The notes under the pieces: model-generated
Told to the model about the DNA's origin: nothing
What the model saw: only the letters and a program-made list of their open reading frames with translations
Database searches by the model: none
Translations under genes and position numbers: made by a program
Part shown: positions 54,325 to 62,724 of the stretch, piece by piece
How positions within the stretch are numbered: the first letter of the stretch is position 1
Layout of the letters: each line of letters opens with the position of its first letter
DNA from: JAAFHB01 sp963675995
Lineage (GTDB): Bacteria; Bacteroidota; Bacteroidia; Bacteroidales; Prolixibacteraceae
Direction: 5' to 3'
Assembly (NCBI GenBank): GCA_963675995.2
Contig: CAXXIY010000002.1
Location: forward strand, 2,418,001 to 2,482,000
Length of the DNA stretch: 64,000 nucleotides

Positions 54325-56344
54325 TTTGTCGCTGTGCTAATAACTCCCTTAAACGGTACATTTCATCTCGAAGCCGTGCAGCCTCAATAAAATCAAGCTC
54401 TTTTGCTGCCTTCTCCATCTCCTTCTTTGTATTCAGCATCGTCTTTTCCAGAGCTTCGGTACTCATATATTTCACCACAGGATCAGCTGCCACATCACTC
54501 CGTTCAGGAGGCACATAGGCATGACCCATCGCAGCTTTATCCGGACGGTATTCCATGCCAATAATTTCCCTGGTAGGTTTAATAATCTGGGTTGGAGTAA
54601 TCCCATTGGCCTGATTATAATTGAATTGTTTTATTCTCCGGTAGTTTGCTGAATCTATCGTCCTTTGCATCGAATCGGTAATCTTATCAGCATACATGAT
54701 GACCAAACCGTTCAAATTACGGGCAGCACGTCCTGCCGTCTGTGTGAGTGACCGTTCCGAACGGAGAAATCCCTCCTTATCGGCATCAAGAATGGCCACC
54801 AGCGAAACCTCCGGTAAATCAAGACCTTCGCGTAAAAGATTAATACCAACCAGCACATCAAAGATCCCTTTCCGAAGTTGTTCCATGATCTCTACCCGCT
54901 CCATTGTATCGACATCCGAATGAATATAACGACATCGAATATTCATCCGATCAAAATATTTCGACAACTCTTCGGCCATCCTTTTGGTGAGGGTCGTAAC
55001 CAGAACACGTTCATTCCGTTCACATCTCAGGTGAATCTCCTCCATCAGATCATCAATCTGATTGATTCTGGGTCTGATTTCGATCTGAGGATCGAGCAAA
55101 CCGGTTGGTCGTATGATCTGCTCAACAACTACACCTTCACTCTTTTGAAGTTCATAATCGGCAGGGGTGGCGCTCACAAAAACAATTTGCCGTGCAACAT
55201 CTTCAAACTCCTCAAATTTCAAAGGACGGTTGTCAATCGCCGCCGGAAGACGGAACCCGTAATCAACGAGCGTGACCTTCCTGGATCGGTCACCGCCATA
55301 CATCGCATGGATCTGGGGCATGGTGACATGGCTTTCGTCGATGACCATCAGGAAATCCTCCGGAAAATAATCGAGCAGACAAAATGGGCGGGATCCCGGT
55401 TCCCGTCGGTCAAAATAACGTGAATAGTTTTCGATGCCGGGGCAATACCCCAATTCACGTATCATTTCCAGATCATAAGTCACCCGATCTTCAATCCGTT
55501 TGGCTTCGACAAATTTCCCCGATCGTTTAAAAAAATCGATATGTTCAACAAGATCATTTTGTATATTTCTGATCGCCAATTGAATACTATCCTTGGTCGT
55601 AACGAAAATAGTGGCGGGATAGATTACACAATTATTCTTCGATTCAACTGCGTAGCCGTTTTCAGGATTGAAGATAGCGATCTCTTCCACCTCATCACCA
55701 AAAAATACGATCCTGATCCCGTCATCGGCATAGGCAGGAAAGATATCAACGGTATCCCCTTTCACCCTGAAATTTCCCCTCTGGAACAAAACTTCACTCC
55801 GCGAATACATCGCATCTACCAATTTTCGAAGAAATACATTCCTGCTTACTACCTCACCCACCTTTAGTGAGATCACGTTCGCATGAAAATCCTGGGGATT
55901 GCCAATGCCATATAAACACGATACAGAGGAGACCACAATCACATCTCTCCTGCCAGAAAGCAAGGCAGAGGTAGTGCTCAGCCGGAGCTTTTCGATCTCC
56001 TTATTGATTGACAAATCCTTCTCAATAAAAGTATCAGTTACCGGAATGTAAGCCTCCGGTTGGTAATAATCGTAATAAGAGACGAAATATTCAACTGCAT
56101 TTTCAGGAAAGAATTGCTTCATTTCACCATACAACTGTGCCGCAAGGGTCTTATTATGACTTAAAATCAGTGTAGGTTTCTTTACCTGCTCAATGACATT
56201 CGCCATCGTAAAGGTTTTACCCGATCCTGTGACACCCAGCAAGGTCTGGTACGGAACACCCGTAATAACCCCTTCGACCAGCTGACTGATTGCCTCGGGC
56301 TGATCTCCCGTGGGCTGATAATCTGATACTATTTTTAAATCCAT
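54317..56344 (-). CDS. uvrB: Excinuclease ABC subunit B
   Basis: UvrB verifies DNA damage in nucleotide excision repair with UvrA and UvrC. The start is the ATG at 56342-56344 (MDLKIVSDYQPTGDQPEAI); a frame reaching 56443 adds 33 non-conserved residues and is rejected. The 675-residue protein has Walker A GVTGSGKTFTMA, the beta-hairpin VSYYDYYQPEAYIP, the YSRYFDRREPGSRPFCLLDYFP block, DESHVTMPQIHAMYGGD, helicase motifs V and VI (GINLLREGLDLPEVSLVAILDADKEGFLRS, QTAGRAARN) and the C-terminal UVR domain (EMEKAAKELDFIEAARLRDEMYRL). uvrA and uvrC are not in the window. Confidence 0.98.
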   Translation of the reverse strand: MDLKIVSDYQPTGDQPEAISQLVEGVITGVPYQTLLGVTGSGKTFTMANVIEQVKKPTLILSHNKTLAAQLYGEMKQFFPENAVEYFVSYYDYYQPEAYIPVTDTFIEKDLSINKEIEKLRLSTTSALLSGRRDVIVVSSVSCLYGIGNPQDFHANVISLKVGEVVSRNVFLRKLVDAMYSRSEVLFQRGNFRVKGDTVDIFPAYADDGIRIVFFGDEVEEIAIFNPENGYAVESKNNCVIYPATIFVTTKDSIQLAIRNIQNDLVEHIDFFKRSGKFVEAKRIEDRVTYDLEMIRELGYCPGIENYSRYFDRREPGSRPFCLLDYFPEDFLMVIDESHVTMPQIHAMYGGDRSRKVTLVDYGFRLPAAIDNRPLKFEEFEDVARQIVFVSATPADYELQKSEGVVVEQIIRPTGLLDPQIEIRPRINQIDDLMEEIHLRCERNERVLVTTLTKRMAEELSKYFDRMNIRCRYIHSDVDTMERVEIMEQLRKGIFDVLVGINLLREGLDLPEVSLVAILDADKEGFLRSERSLTQTAGRAARNLNGLVIMYADKITDSMQRTIDSANYRRIKQFNYNQANGITPTQIIKPTREIIGMEYRPDKAAMGHAYVPPERSDVAADPVVKYMSTEALEKTMLNTKKEMEKAAKELDFIEAARLRDEMYRLRELLAQRQNG

Positions 56345-56541
56345 AATCACTCGAAGATTGACGAAGGACGAAATTAGTAATAAAAAAGGGTCAAAAAATT
56401 TTAACAAGCAATTTACGATGACTACTGACAGGAAACAGGGCAATCAGTAATCATAGATTCTGACCGTAGCCGAAGTTTCGTGCAATCATGAGATTGTGTA
56501 ATCGTGAAGTCTCTAAGTCTCCCTGTCTCTCCATCAGCGGT

Positions 56542-57153
56542 TCACAACTCCCTCCCTGTGGTCACCTCATAATACTTGGTCACATCAACACTCATCATAC
56601 CAGCCCGTTCGGCAGCCTGGAGTCCGAGTTCACCATCTTCAAAAACTTCACAAAATTCAGGTGGAACACCAATCAATTCAGCTGCTTTTAAGAATGTATC
56701 GGGAAATGGCTTGTGATTGACCACATCTTCAGCTGCGACAACATGATCAAAACAATCTTTAACACCTGCAATTTCGAGTGTCTTCCAGGCCAGATATTGT
56801 GATCCTCCTGTTCCGCAAGCCATGGGAAGCTTTCCTTTATTTTCCCTGATCAGTTTCACAACCGGTTCTATAGGTTTTGCTTTATACATATTTTGCTCAT
56901 AACGCCTCTCTTTGGTAAGTGTGAATTCCATCTCATCAAAATCACCATTAAATTTCTTTTTCAGATACTGACTGGTTTGAAATGCAGGAACTCCCGTCAC
57001 TTCTACAAAAAGCTCAGGGGTAAAATCGATTCCGTGCTCGGCTGCAGTCTCTCTCCAGGCGATAAAATGGACTGGCATTGTATCGCAGATTGTTCCATCG
57101 ATATCAAAAATAAGTCCTTTGGCAAGAGGATGATGTGTTAATATTGTTTCCAT
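56542..57153 (-). CDS. HAD-superfamily phosphatase (YqaB/beta-phosphoglucomutase-like)
   Basis: The 203-residue cytosolic enzyme has the four HAD motifs: DIDGTICDTMPVHF with nucleophile Asp17 and acid/base Asp19, a motif II Thr in MACGTGGSQYLAWKTLEIAG, motif III Lys in VNHKPFPDTFLKAAELIG, and motif IV CEVFEDGELGLQAAERAGM. The helical cap lies between about residues 25 and 95 (subfamily IA). It resembles E. coli YqaB (fructose-1-phosphatase) and beta-phosphoglucomutases, and the substrate is not certain. No sugar-metabolism gene is adjacent. The 197-bp gap to uvrB holds nothing I recognise. Confidence 0.88.
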   Translation of the reverse strand: METILTHHPLAKGLIFDIDGTICDTMPVHFIAWRETAAEHGIDFTPELFVEVTGVPAFQTSQYLKKKFNGDFDEMEFTLTKERRYEQNMYKAKPIEPVVKLIRENKGKLPMACGTGGSQYLAWKTLEIAGVKDCFDHVVAAEDVVNHKPFPDTFLKAAELIGVPPEFCEVFEDGELGLQAAERAGMMSVDVTKYYEVTTGREL

Positions 57154-57266
57154 GAATTGTGAATTGTTTTGACCCCAAAAATAGGATAATAAAAGTTTAC
57201 ATCAGTTTTATCAAATTGTTAAGAAGAATTTCGCTAATTTGCATTTAATTTTTTAACCGTCAAATA

Positions 57267-57698
57267 ATGAACAGTGCCCAGTTATATCTCCCCACCTTAA
57301 TCCCTCAATGGGGCATTTTTGCAGGAGTTGTTTTGCTTACAATAGGATATGTCGATAAAAAAGTGCTCTGGACGCAGTTGGGCTGGTTGATCCTCACCCT
57401 TACAGGTGTGGCATCGCTTTATTTTAACCTTTTCGGGGATTTTAAAGCCATCGTAACAGGAGTCCAAACAGATTCAGATGTGACCCGTCTTATTGCCACG
57501 GGATGGCAAACGGTGGCCGGGGGTGTTCTTGCAGCAGTTTCACTTCTGATGTTTCACTTCAAAAGTAAACGTTACAATATCCTCGCCATTCTTACAATTA
57601 TTTATTTCGTTATAATCTTCCTGATGTATCTTCAGCTTTCTGACGGTTCATCGATTGCCGGTAAAACCAAACCGCAGACAGAACAACAGAAACAATAG
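57267..57698 (+). CDS. Four-helix membrane protein of unknown function
   Basis: The 143-residue protein has four hydrophobic stretches (about 9-27, 35-54, 78-97 and 104-123: GIFAGVVLLTIGYV, LGWLILTLTGVASLYF, VAGGVLAAVSLLMF, ILAILTIIYFVIIFLMYL) and a hydrophilic Lys/Gln tail (KTKPQTEQQKQ). No catalytic motif was seen and the family is not recognised. It is 16 bp upstream of the 57715 gene, which encodes another membrane-anchored protein, so the pair is probably an operon. The tail and the start of the next gene share an ACAACAGAA-type microsatellite. Confidence 0.75.
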   Translation: MNSAQLYLPTLIPQWGIFAGVVLLTIGYVDKKVLWTQLGWLILTLTGVASLYFNLFGDFKAIVTGVQTDSDVTRLIATGWQTVAGGVLAAVSLLMFHFKSKRYNILAILTIIYFVIIFLMYLQLSDGSSIAGKTKPQTEQQKQ

Positions 57699-57714
57699 AA
57701 ACAACAGAAATATC

Positions 57715-58245
57715 ATGGAAACAGCAACCCCTATCTGGGAACTCTTAAAAATAATTCTCCCTGCACTCATCGTTTTTCTAACTGCCTGGTTTCTTTTCAG
57801 GGATATGCTCGAGAATGGGCAGAAACGGCGCGAGTTTGAATTCCGGGTAAGAAACAGCGAAAAGGTTACTCCCATCAGGTTACAGGCGTATGAACGGCTT
57901 GCATTATTGCTGGAGCGGATTTCTCCACAGTCACTGCTTATTCGTGTCTCACCTCATGATCTTTTGGCTGCTGACTTCCATCAGCAGTTGCTTTCGCATA
58001 TCCGTCAGGAGTTCGAACATAATTTCTCCCAGCAAATCTATGTATCGCCAATGCTGTGGGAAACCATCCGGCAGGCAAAAGAAAATCTGACAGCGATCAT
58101 CAATAAATCGGCAGAGGAGATTGAAGGTAATGCTCCTGCCCTGTTGTTGAGTAAAAAGATCATTGAAAATTATATCGAAGAGGAAAATCAGTTGATTGTC
58201 TTTGCGATGAATGAGTTGAAAAGGGAGATCGGGAAATTGTTTTAA
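57715..58245 (+). CDS. DUF7935-like membrane-anchored helical protein
   Basis: From the ATG at 57715 the product has 176 residues. An upstream frame (from 57655) would prefix an Asn/Arg-rich run made by the microsatellite and is rejected. It has one N-terminal membrane helix (IILPALIVFLTAWFLF, about 12-27), then a helical cytosolic body with the block NSEKVTPIRLQAYERLALLLERISPQSLLIRV and QQLLSHIRQEFEHNFSQQIYVSPMLWETIRQAKE. This matches a Bacteroidota family I know as DUF7935; the function is unknown. It follows the four-helix protein in the same direction. Confidence 0.8.
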   Translation: METATPIWELLKIILPALIVFLTAWFLFRDMLENGQKRREFEFRVRNSEKVTPIRLQAYERLALLLERISPQSLLIRVSPHDLLAADFHQQLLSHIRQEFEHNFSQQIYVSPMLWETIRQAKENLTAIINKSAEEIEGNAPALLLSKKIIENYIEEENQLIVFAMNELKREIGKLF

Positions 58246-58308
58246 GATATCTTTTTTCTTAAGTGAGCGGATGATTGTTCAGGATATGAATAGTTACCCG
58301 CTCATCAT

Positions 58309-59037
58309 TTACAATTTAGTTATCATTGCAGGCGCAGGAGTCGGTACCGGTTTTGGAAGCGAAGTGACACCATCAGTCAGAAGAAACAGATTGTAACGGA
58401 CTGCATCATTCTGAAAGAGTAGTTTTGCACATTGGCAAACGAGCGACATCTTTTCCCACACCTGGTTAAGTGCAGTGATCCGTTTGTTTGCATCGAGTGT
58501 CCGTCCCTTTTTAGCATTTTGCTGGATAATTTCCTGTTTAATGATTTCCTCTGCAATGTTTAAAAGACCATCAATTTCCGGTTCCTTCATCCCCTTTGAC
58601 ATCAATGCCTGCTTGATTTCCGGAACAGATGCCTGTGCGAACGCAGTTTTCAGCAAGATGGGAAGTTTAAGCTGGCTTGTTCTTGCACCATTGTATTGCG
58701 GTTTACCCATAATATTCAGCATATTTGCGTCACCAGGAAATGCAAGCTGGACGTAAAGCATAAGTGCCTGAAAACAATCACGACCTTTTTCCATATTGGC
58801 TTTCAATGCTTCGGTCTCAGCTGCTTGGTTGGCAACCGATACATAATCGGGTGGAATGCTTCGCGCTGTTGCCGTAGCTGCCGCCCAATCGGCTGCGAAA
58901 GGATCTCCAAATTGGGGAAAACGTTCAACAAACAAACTTTTGTTTTCATTGAACGAACCCAGTTTCAGCTCTGACTGCTGCAATACCTCTTCATCGGATC
59001 TGCTGAAGATGCGTGATACTTCTTCGGGATGTTTCAT
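58309..59037 (-). CDS. Helical protein of unknown function
   Basis: This 242-residue cytosolic protein has no signal peptide or membrane segment and is mostly amphipathic helix. Features are an acidic/Ser N-terminus (HPEEVSRIFSRSDEEVLQQSE), a middle helix bundle (TARSIPPDYVSVANQAAETEALKANM, GRDCFQALMLYVQLAFPGD) and a Pro-rich C-terminus (LPKPVPTPAPAM). Similar proteins of this length occur as hypotheticals in Bacteroidota, and I cannot assign a family. The gene is convergent with the DUF7935-like gene over a 63-bp gap that contains a weak GAGCGG/CCGCTC stem. Confidence 0.7.
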   Translation of the reverse strand: MKHPEEVSRIFSRSDEEVLQQSELKLGSFNENKSLFVERFPQFGDPFAADWAAATATARSIPPDYVSVANQAAETEALKANMEKGRDCFQALMLYVQLAFPGDANMLNIMGKPQYNGARTSQLKLPILLKTAFAQASVPEIKQALMSKGMKEPEIDGLLNIAEEIIKQEIIQQNAKKGRTLDANKRITALNQVWEKMSLVCQCAKLLFQNDAVRYNLFLLTDGVTSLPKPVPTPAPAMITKL

Positions 59038-59170
59038 GATTTTAAAATTTTAATTTGTAAAAACGGCTGACTGTTATTTAGTTAAAATATTACATGAGTA
59101 AATATACAAAAAAATAATGATTTTTTTGATTTTATTTTCTGAATGTTTTATGGTGAAGAGGTAATCAGAT

Positions 59171-59216
59171 GTAGAGACACGATCAGTTGTAGAGATGCAA
59201 TTAATCGCATCTCTAC
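59171..59216. repeat. Dispersed palindromic repeat, complete copy plus partial copy
   Basis: GTAGAGATGC (59189-59198) and GCATCTCTAC (59207-59216) pair perfectly around AATTAATC. A truncated second copy (GTAGAGACACGATCA) begins at 59171. The form matches the GTAGAGACGCGATTAATCGC-type interspersed palindrome that I recall from many bacterial genomes, including Bacteroidota. No other copy was noticed in the window. Confidence 0.7.
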
Positions 59217-59273
59217 CAAAACCCACGATGTGTGTCTTGTCAACCTATTTTAGGGAAGGTCAACTTTCAACAA

Positions 59274-59441
59274 ATCGAAGCACTATTCTGTCACATCGAA
59301 GATCTCCTCCAACCAATAGTAGCTATGTTCCGCCAGAAAGAAGATCTCTTTCGTCGCATAGAAGATGTGCTCTACCCAAAAGAAGATGTCCTACACTACA
59401 TAGAAGATGTGCTCCACCCAATAGAAGCATGCTCCGACTTT
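59274..59441 (+). repeat. Eight tandem 21-bp units coding heptads if translated
   Basis: Units begin every 21 bp from 59274 to 59421. In the frame opened by a GTG at 59232 they read IEALFCH, IEDLLQP, IVAMFRQ, KEDLFRR, IEDVLYP, KEDVLHY, IEDVLHP, IEACSDF, an i/i+3 hydrophobic heptad pattern with 42-bp alternation. Whether the 85-codon frame is translated is unclear: the start is a GTG with no signals. Confidence 0.65.
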
Positions 59442-59565
59442 CGGAGATTGATTCTACGTGATGTAAACAATCTTCGATATGGGAAGTAAAACCGAATTTA
59501 ATTTTCCCTGTTCGGGCAACGATGTTAAGTTTAGTAAAAACTTCGGAAGGGTTTCCTGAAAATAC

Positions 59566-59585
59566 CCTCCGGTTTCAACCGGAGG
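59566..59585. repeat. GC-rich perfect hairpin
   Basis: CCTCCGGTT (59566-59574) and AACCGGAGG (59577-59585) are perfect inverted repeats. The loop is tight and no T-run follows on the plus strand. Confidence 0.6.
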
Positions 59586-59600
59586 AAAGGTGGGATAAAG

Positions 59601-59641
59601 GCAATCCAAATATAGCTCATTAGGAGTTATATTTGGATTGC
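59601..59641. repeat. 18-bp hairpin with ATTAG loop
   Basis: GCAATCCAAATATAGCTC (59601-59618) and its partner (59624-59641, ending TTTGGATTGC) pair over 18 positions with one G-U. It lies 100 bp after the DUF1349 stop codon in that gene's direction, so it might end the hexuronate transcript, but no T-run follows. Confidence 0.7.
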
Positions 59642-59740
59642 AATAGATGCTGACTTGCGGTATTTTATAATTTGCAATTTTTTGAGGGATACCCCGCCAG
59701 GGTTTTTCTTCACCTGCTTGCTGTGTTCAGCCGGTTCTGT

Positions 59741-60385
59741 CTATTTGTTATTCTCCAGCCACTTTAATCGTCTGGCATCGGGCAGATGTTTGATGCTGAA
59801 ATGCTCAAACAATGCATTGAATCCTTCACCATCTGGTGAGGCAGCTGCCATTCCGACCATCACAGGAATATTATCAGGGAAACTGGCAATGCGCATCATT
59901 TTATAATCCTTATCATCGAACGAATAAGATAATTCTATGGCATCGAGCTGCCGGACCGCCTTAATCCACATCGATTTGGGAATATCGTTTAGCTCAATTA
60001 CACTCCAGTCACTCTTGACATTTGTCACCACCGTGCTGACGTTGAACTTTCCATTAACAAATTCCAGACCCGATTTAATCCAGTTCTTTTCATCAACACG
60101 CAACATGATTCCCATGTGGTCGTAACGTGTTTTAAATTCACCGGAGATCTTCACCTTTACTTCGAATTCACCACCCTGCAAAGCGTAATAAAACGGTCCA
60201 TCGTCAACTGTAAAGCCATAACTTGTGATCCGCCAGAAATCGGTCTTTGCTGGTGCAAACATCGAAAGCGATTGTTTGTCAATACTCCATTTCTCTGGTT
60301 GATTAAACCATTGCATTTTTTCCAGATTTTGTGCAGACACTTCGGTCAAGGCAAATAGTAAAAACAAAAATATTAGTTTTTTCAT
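59741..60385 (-). CDS. Secreted DUF1349 protein
   Basis: The 214-residue protein has a signal peptide (MKKLIFLFLLFALTEVSAQ) and a DUF1349 concanavalin-like beta-sandwich domain: FWRITSYGFTVDDGPFYYALQGGEFEVKVKISGEFKTRYDHMGIMLRVDEKNWIKSGLEF is the family core, followed by WIKAVRQLDAIELSYSFDDKDYKMMRIASFP. An in-frame TTG lies two codons upstream; the ATG is preferred. The family is often linked to carbohydrate binding or glycosidase-like folds. It is the last gene after exuT, 51 bp downstream in the same direction, so it may act on the sugar substrate outside the cytoplasm (inference). Confidence 0.85.
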   Translation of the reverse strand: MKKLIFLFLLFALTEVSAQNLEKMQWFNQPEKWSIDKQSLSMFAPAKTDFWRITSYGFTVDDGPFYYALQGGEFEVKVKISGEFKTRYDHMGIMLRVDEKNWIKSGLEFVNGKFNVSTVVTNVKSDWSVIELNDIPKSMWIKAVRQLDAIELSYSFDDKDYKMMRIASFPDNIPVMVGMAAASPDGEGFNALFEHFSIKHLPDARRLKWLENNK

Positions 60386-60442
60386 TTTCAAGATTTTTTA
60401 AGGTGGGTCTTCTTCACATCATTAAAAGAGAACAACCATATA

Positions 60443-61969
60443 TTACATTTCGATCTTTTTAAATTTAGGAACCAGGGTGTGCATTACACCCCAGGCAATC
60501 AGATATGCCAAAGCACAGAACGCAAATACCAGGGTATATGCGGTTGTCATATGGTGCTGAACAATCGGATACTGAATTGACTTAAGCAAATTAAGAGAGG
60601 CCGGATCAATTGCCTGAATTTGCTTAACTACCTCTGAAGGAAGTCCGCCCAGTTCCACCTTATCGATATTGATGACATCTCCATGTTTATTGACCAATTG
60701 GATAGAATGGATCTTATCCACAAAATCACCCAGGTTCGCCGCCTTTGCTTCCACCCAGGTTTTAGCGATACCGGCGTGGCGGTAACCATCAAAAAGCCAT
60801 CCGGCACATTTATTAACAACAATGCCACCGATACCTCCTGCCATTCCGCCGATTCCGGTTACACTGGCAACAGCCTTATTGGGGAACATATCCGAGACTG
60901 TTGTAAATATATTGGCAGACCAAGCCTGATGTGCAGCGGTTCCAATACCAATAATGAGTACAGGTGCCCAATAACTGTAGGTACCAAAATATTGTGCACT
61001 TAAAACGGCAAGGGGGAAGAGGGCGATGGTGAGCATAGCTTTCATTCGCCCTTCATAGGGCTCATATCCTTTGTTAATAAAGTACATCGGGAACCATCCT
61101 CCTCCTATGCTGCCAATGGATGATAACATATAAAGGACAGCAAGCGGGAAGGCGACATCCATTCCGGTCATCCCGTATTGTGCCTTCAGGTAGGCTGGTA
61201 ACCAGAATAAAAAGAACCACCAAACCCCGTCAGTCATGAATTTACCAAAGCTGAATGCCCATGTCTGGCGGTACTTTAAAAGCTGAAACCATGAAATCTT
61301 TGCGCCGTTTGATTCACCATTTTTAGGTTCATCGGATGCGGTATCTGAATTGATATAGGCAATTTCAGCTGCCCCAACGCGTTTGTTTCTGTTGGGAATT
61401 TCATAAAGCCAAAACCAGAAAATCAACCATAAAAAGCCAATTCCTCCGATGATCAGGAAGGCCGCTTCCCATCCAAGGTGGTCTGCAATCCATGGAACTG
61501 TCATCGGGGCAAGAATGGCCCCCACGTTCGATCCTGAATTGAAAATTCCCGTGGCAAGGGCACGTTCTTTCTTCGGAAACCATTCAGCGGTTGTTTTGAT
61601 CGCTGCCGGAAAGTTACCTGCTTCACCAAACCCCAATACACCACGGGCAAACATAAAACCGCCTGTTCCTCTGGCCAGTGCATGAACCATCGCTCCAACG
61701 GACCACACAGTTAATGACAATGCATATCCAAGTTTGGTGCCAAGCCAGTCGATCAGCCGTCCCGCAAATAGCATCGAGATCGCATATACAAACTGGAAAA
61801 CTGAAACGATATTGGCATAATCGGAATCGCTCCAGTTGAATTGAACTTCAAGACGGTCTTTTAGAAGACTAAGTACCTGTCTGTCGAGGTAGTTTACGGT
61901 TGTGGCAAAAAATACGAGGGCACATATGGTCCATCTGTATTTCCCGATCGTCTGGTTAATTTGGTTCAT
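60443..61969 (-). CDS. exuT: MFS hexuronate transporter, ExuT-like
   Basis: The 508-residue inner-membrane permease of the ACS (anion:cation symporter) MFS family imports galacturonate and glucuronate. Twelve hydrophobic segments are present. The signature NYLDRQVLSLLKDRLEVQFNWSDSDYANIVSVFQ (about 24-57), FARGVLGFGEAGNFPAAIKTTAEWFPKKERALATGIFNSGSNVGAILAP (about 107-155), and IGTAAHQAWSANIFTTVSDMFPNKAVASVTGIGGMAGGIGG are diagnostic. A long loop of about 80 residues near 390-470 (KHGDVINIDKVELGGLPSEVVKQI) is an insertion compared with E. coli ExuT. It lies between the aldolase gene and the DUF1349 gene in one operon. Confidence 0.92.
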   Translation of the reverse strand: MNQINQTIGKYRWTICALVFFATTVNYLDRQVLSLLKDRLEVQFNWSDSDYANIVSVFQFVYAISMLFAGRLIDWLGTKLGYALSLTVWSVGAMVHALARGTGGFMFARGVLGFGEAGNFPAAIKTTAEWFPKKERALATGIFNSGSNVGAILAPMTVPWIADHLGWEAAFLIIGGIGFLWLIFWFWLYEIPNRNKRVGAAEIAYINSDTASDEPKNGESNGAKISWFQLLKYRQTWAFSFGKFMTDGVWWFFLFWLPAYLKAQYGMTGMDVAFPLAVLYMLSSIGSIGGGWFPMYFINKGYEPYEGRMKAMLTIALFPLAVLSAQYFGTYSYWAPVLIIGIGTAAHQAWSANIFTTVSDMFPNKAVASVTGIGGMAGGIGGIVVNKCAGWLFDGYRHAGIAKTWVEAKAANLGDFVDKIHSIQLVNKHGDVINIDKVELGGLPSEVVKQIQAIDPASLNLLKSIQYPIVQHHMTTAYTLVFAFCALAYLIAWGVMHTLVPKFKKIEM

Positions 61970-61996
61970 TAATTGCTGTTTATTAGAGTTAAAATA

Positions 61997-62668
61997 TTAT
62001 GTTCTTAGTTTTTGAACGATAGCCAGGGCTTCGCTGCATTTTTCGGTAATCACTTCAAAATTACCTGATTCCATTACGCTTTTGGGAAAGAGTTGTGAAC
62101 CCATACCCACGCAATGAACACCTGCTTTAAACCATCCTTTCAGATTGGCTTCATCGGGCGAAACGCCTCCTGTTGGCATAATACTTGCCCAGGGCATCGG
62201 TCCCTTTACTCCGGATACGAAATCGGGTCCACCCACCGAAGTACCGGGGAAAATCTTTACTACTTCAGCTCCCAATTCATGCGCCCTGTTGATCTCGGTC
62301 ACCGAACCACAACCCGGACTCCATGCTATTTTTCGTTGGTTACAAACCTTAGCCGTACCTTCGTCAATCAATGGAGAGACGATGAAGTTAGTCCCCAATT
62401 GGATGTATAATGATGCTGTTCCCTGATCAATAACAGAGCCAACACCCATGATCATTTCGGGGCATACTTTGATGGCCCACTTGTTAATCTCCTGAAAAAC
62501 TTCATGGGCAAAATCACCCCTGTTGGTAAATTCAAAAACCCGGATACCGCCATCATAACAGGCTTTAATCACATTTTTGCAAACTTCGGCATCTTTATGA
62601 TAAAATACCGGAATAATACCGGTTTCTTTCATTTTCAATGCAACCTCAATTCTTGTAAATCGTGCCAT
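61997..62668 (-). CDS. eda: KDPG/KHG aldolase
   Basis: This cleaves 2-keto-3-deoxy-6-phosphogluconate to pyruvate and glyceraldehyde-3-phosphate. The 223-residue protein starts at the ATG 62666-62668 (MARFTRIEVALKMKETGIIPVFY); an upstream frame adds eight non-family residues. The TIM barrel has the Glu in GIRVFEFTNRGDFAHEV, PEMIMGVGSVIDQGTA, FIVSPLIDEGTAKVCNQRKIAWSPGCGSVTEI and the Schiff-base Lys in AEVVKIFPGTSVGGPDFVSGVKGPMPWASIMPTGGVSPDEANL. It lies 56 bp downstream of kdgK and 27 bp upstream of exuT in a single operon. Confidence 0.95.
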   Translation of the reverse strand: MARFTRIEVALKMKETGIIPVFYHKDAEVCKNVIKACYDGGIRVFEFTNRGDFAHEVFQEINKWAIKVCPEMIMGVGSVIDQGTASLYIQLGTNFIVSPLIDEGTAKVCNQRKIAWSPGCGSVTEINRAHELGAEVVKIFPGTSVGGPDFVSGVKGPMPWASIMPTGGVSPDEANLKGWFKAGVHCVGMGSQLFPKSVMESGNFEVITEKCSEALAIVQKLRT

Positions 62669-62724
62669 ATAAAAGTAAGTAAGGGCAAACAAAGATGTCT
62701 GCCCAATTATATATTCTGGTAATA

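Larger units (their letters stand above)
59038..59740. other. Palindrome- and repeat-rich gene-free region
   Basis: About 700 bp lie between the start of the helical protein gene and the end of the DUF1349 gene. It holds a dispersed-type palindrome (59171-59216), eight 21-bp tandem units (59274-59441) and two strong hairpins (59566-59585 and 59601-59641), each listed separately. Small frames across it (59195-59461, 59232-59489, 59655-59906) lack coding character, apart from the heptad pattern noted at the tandem repeats. Confidence 0.7.

Noticed and set aside
59195..59461. An 88-codon frame over the 21-bp repeats, in another phase
   Set aside because: It starts inside the dispersed palindrome and is a low-complexity Arg/Pro/Ser reading of the minisatellite. 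The other phase is more protein-like.
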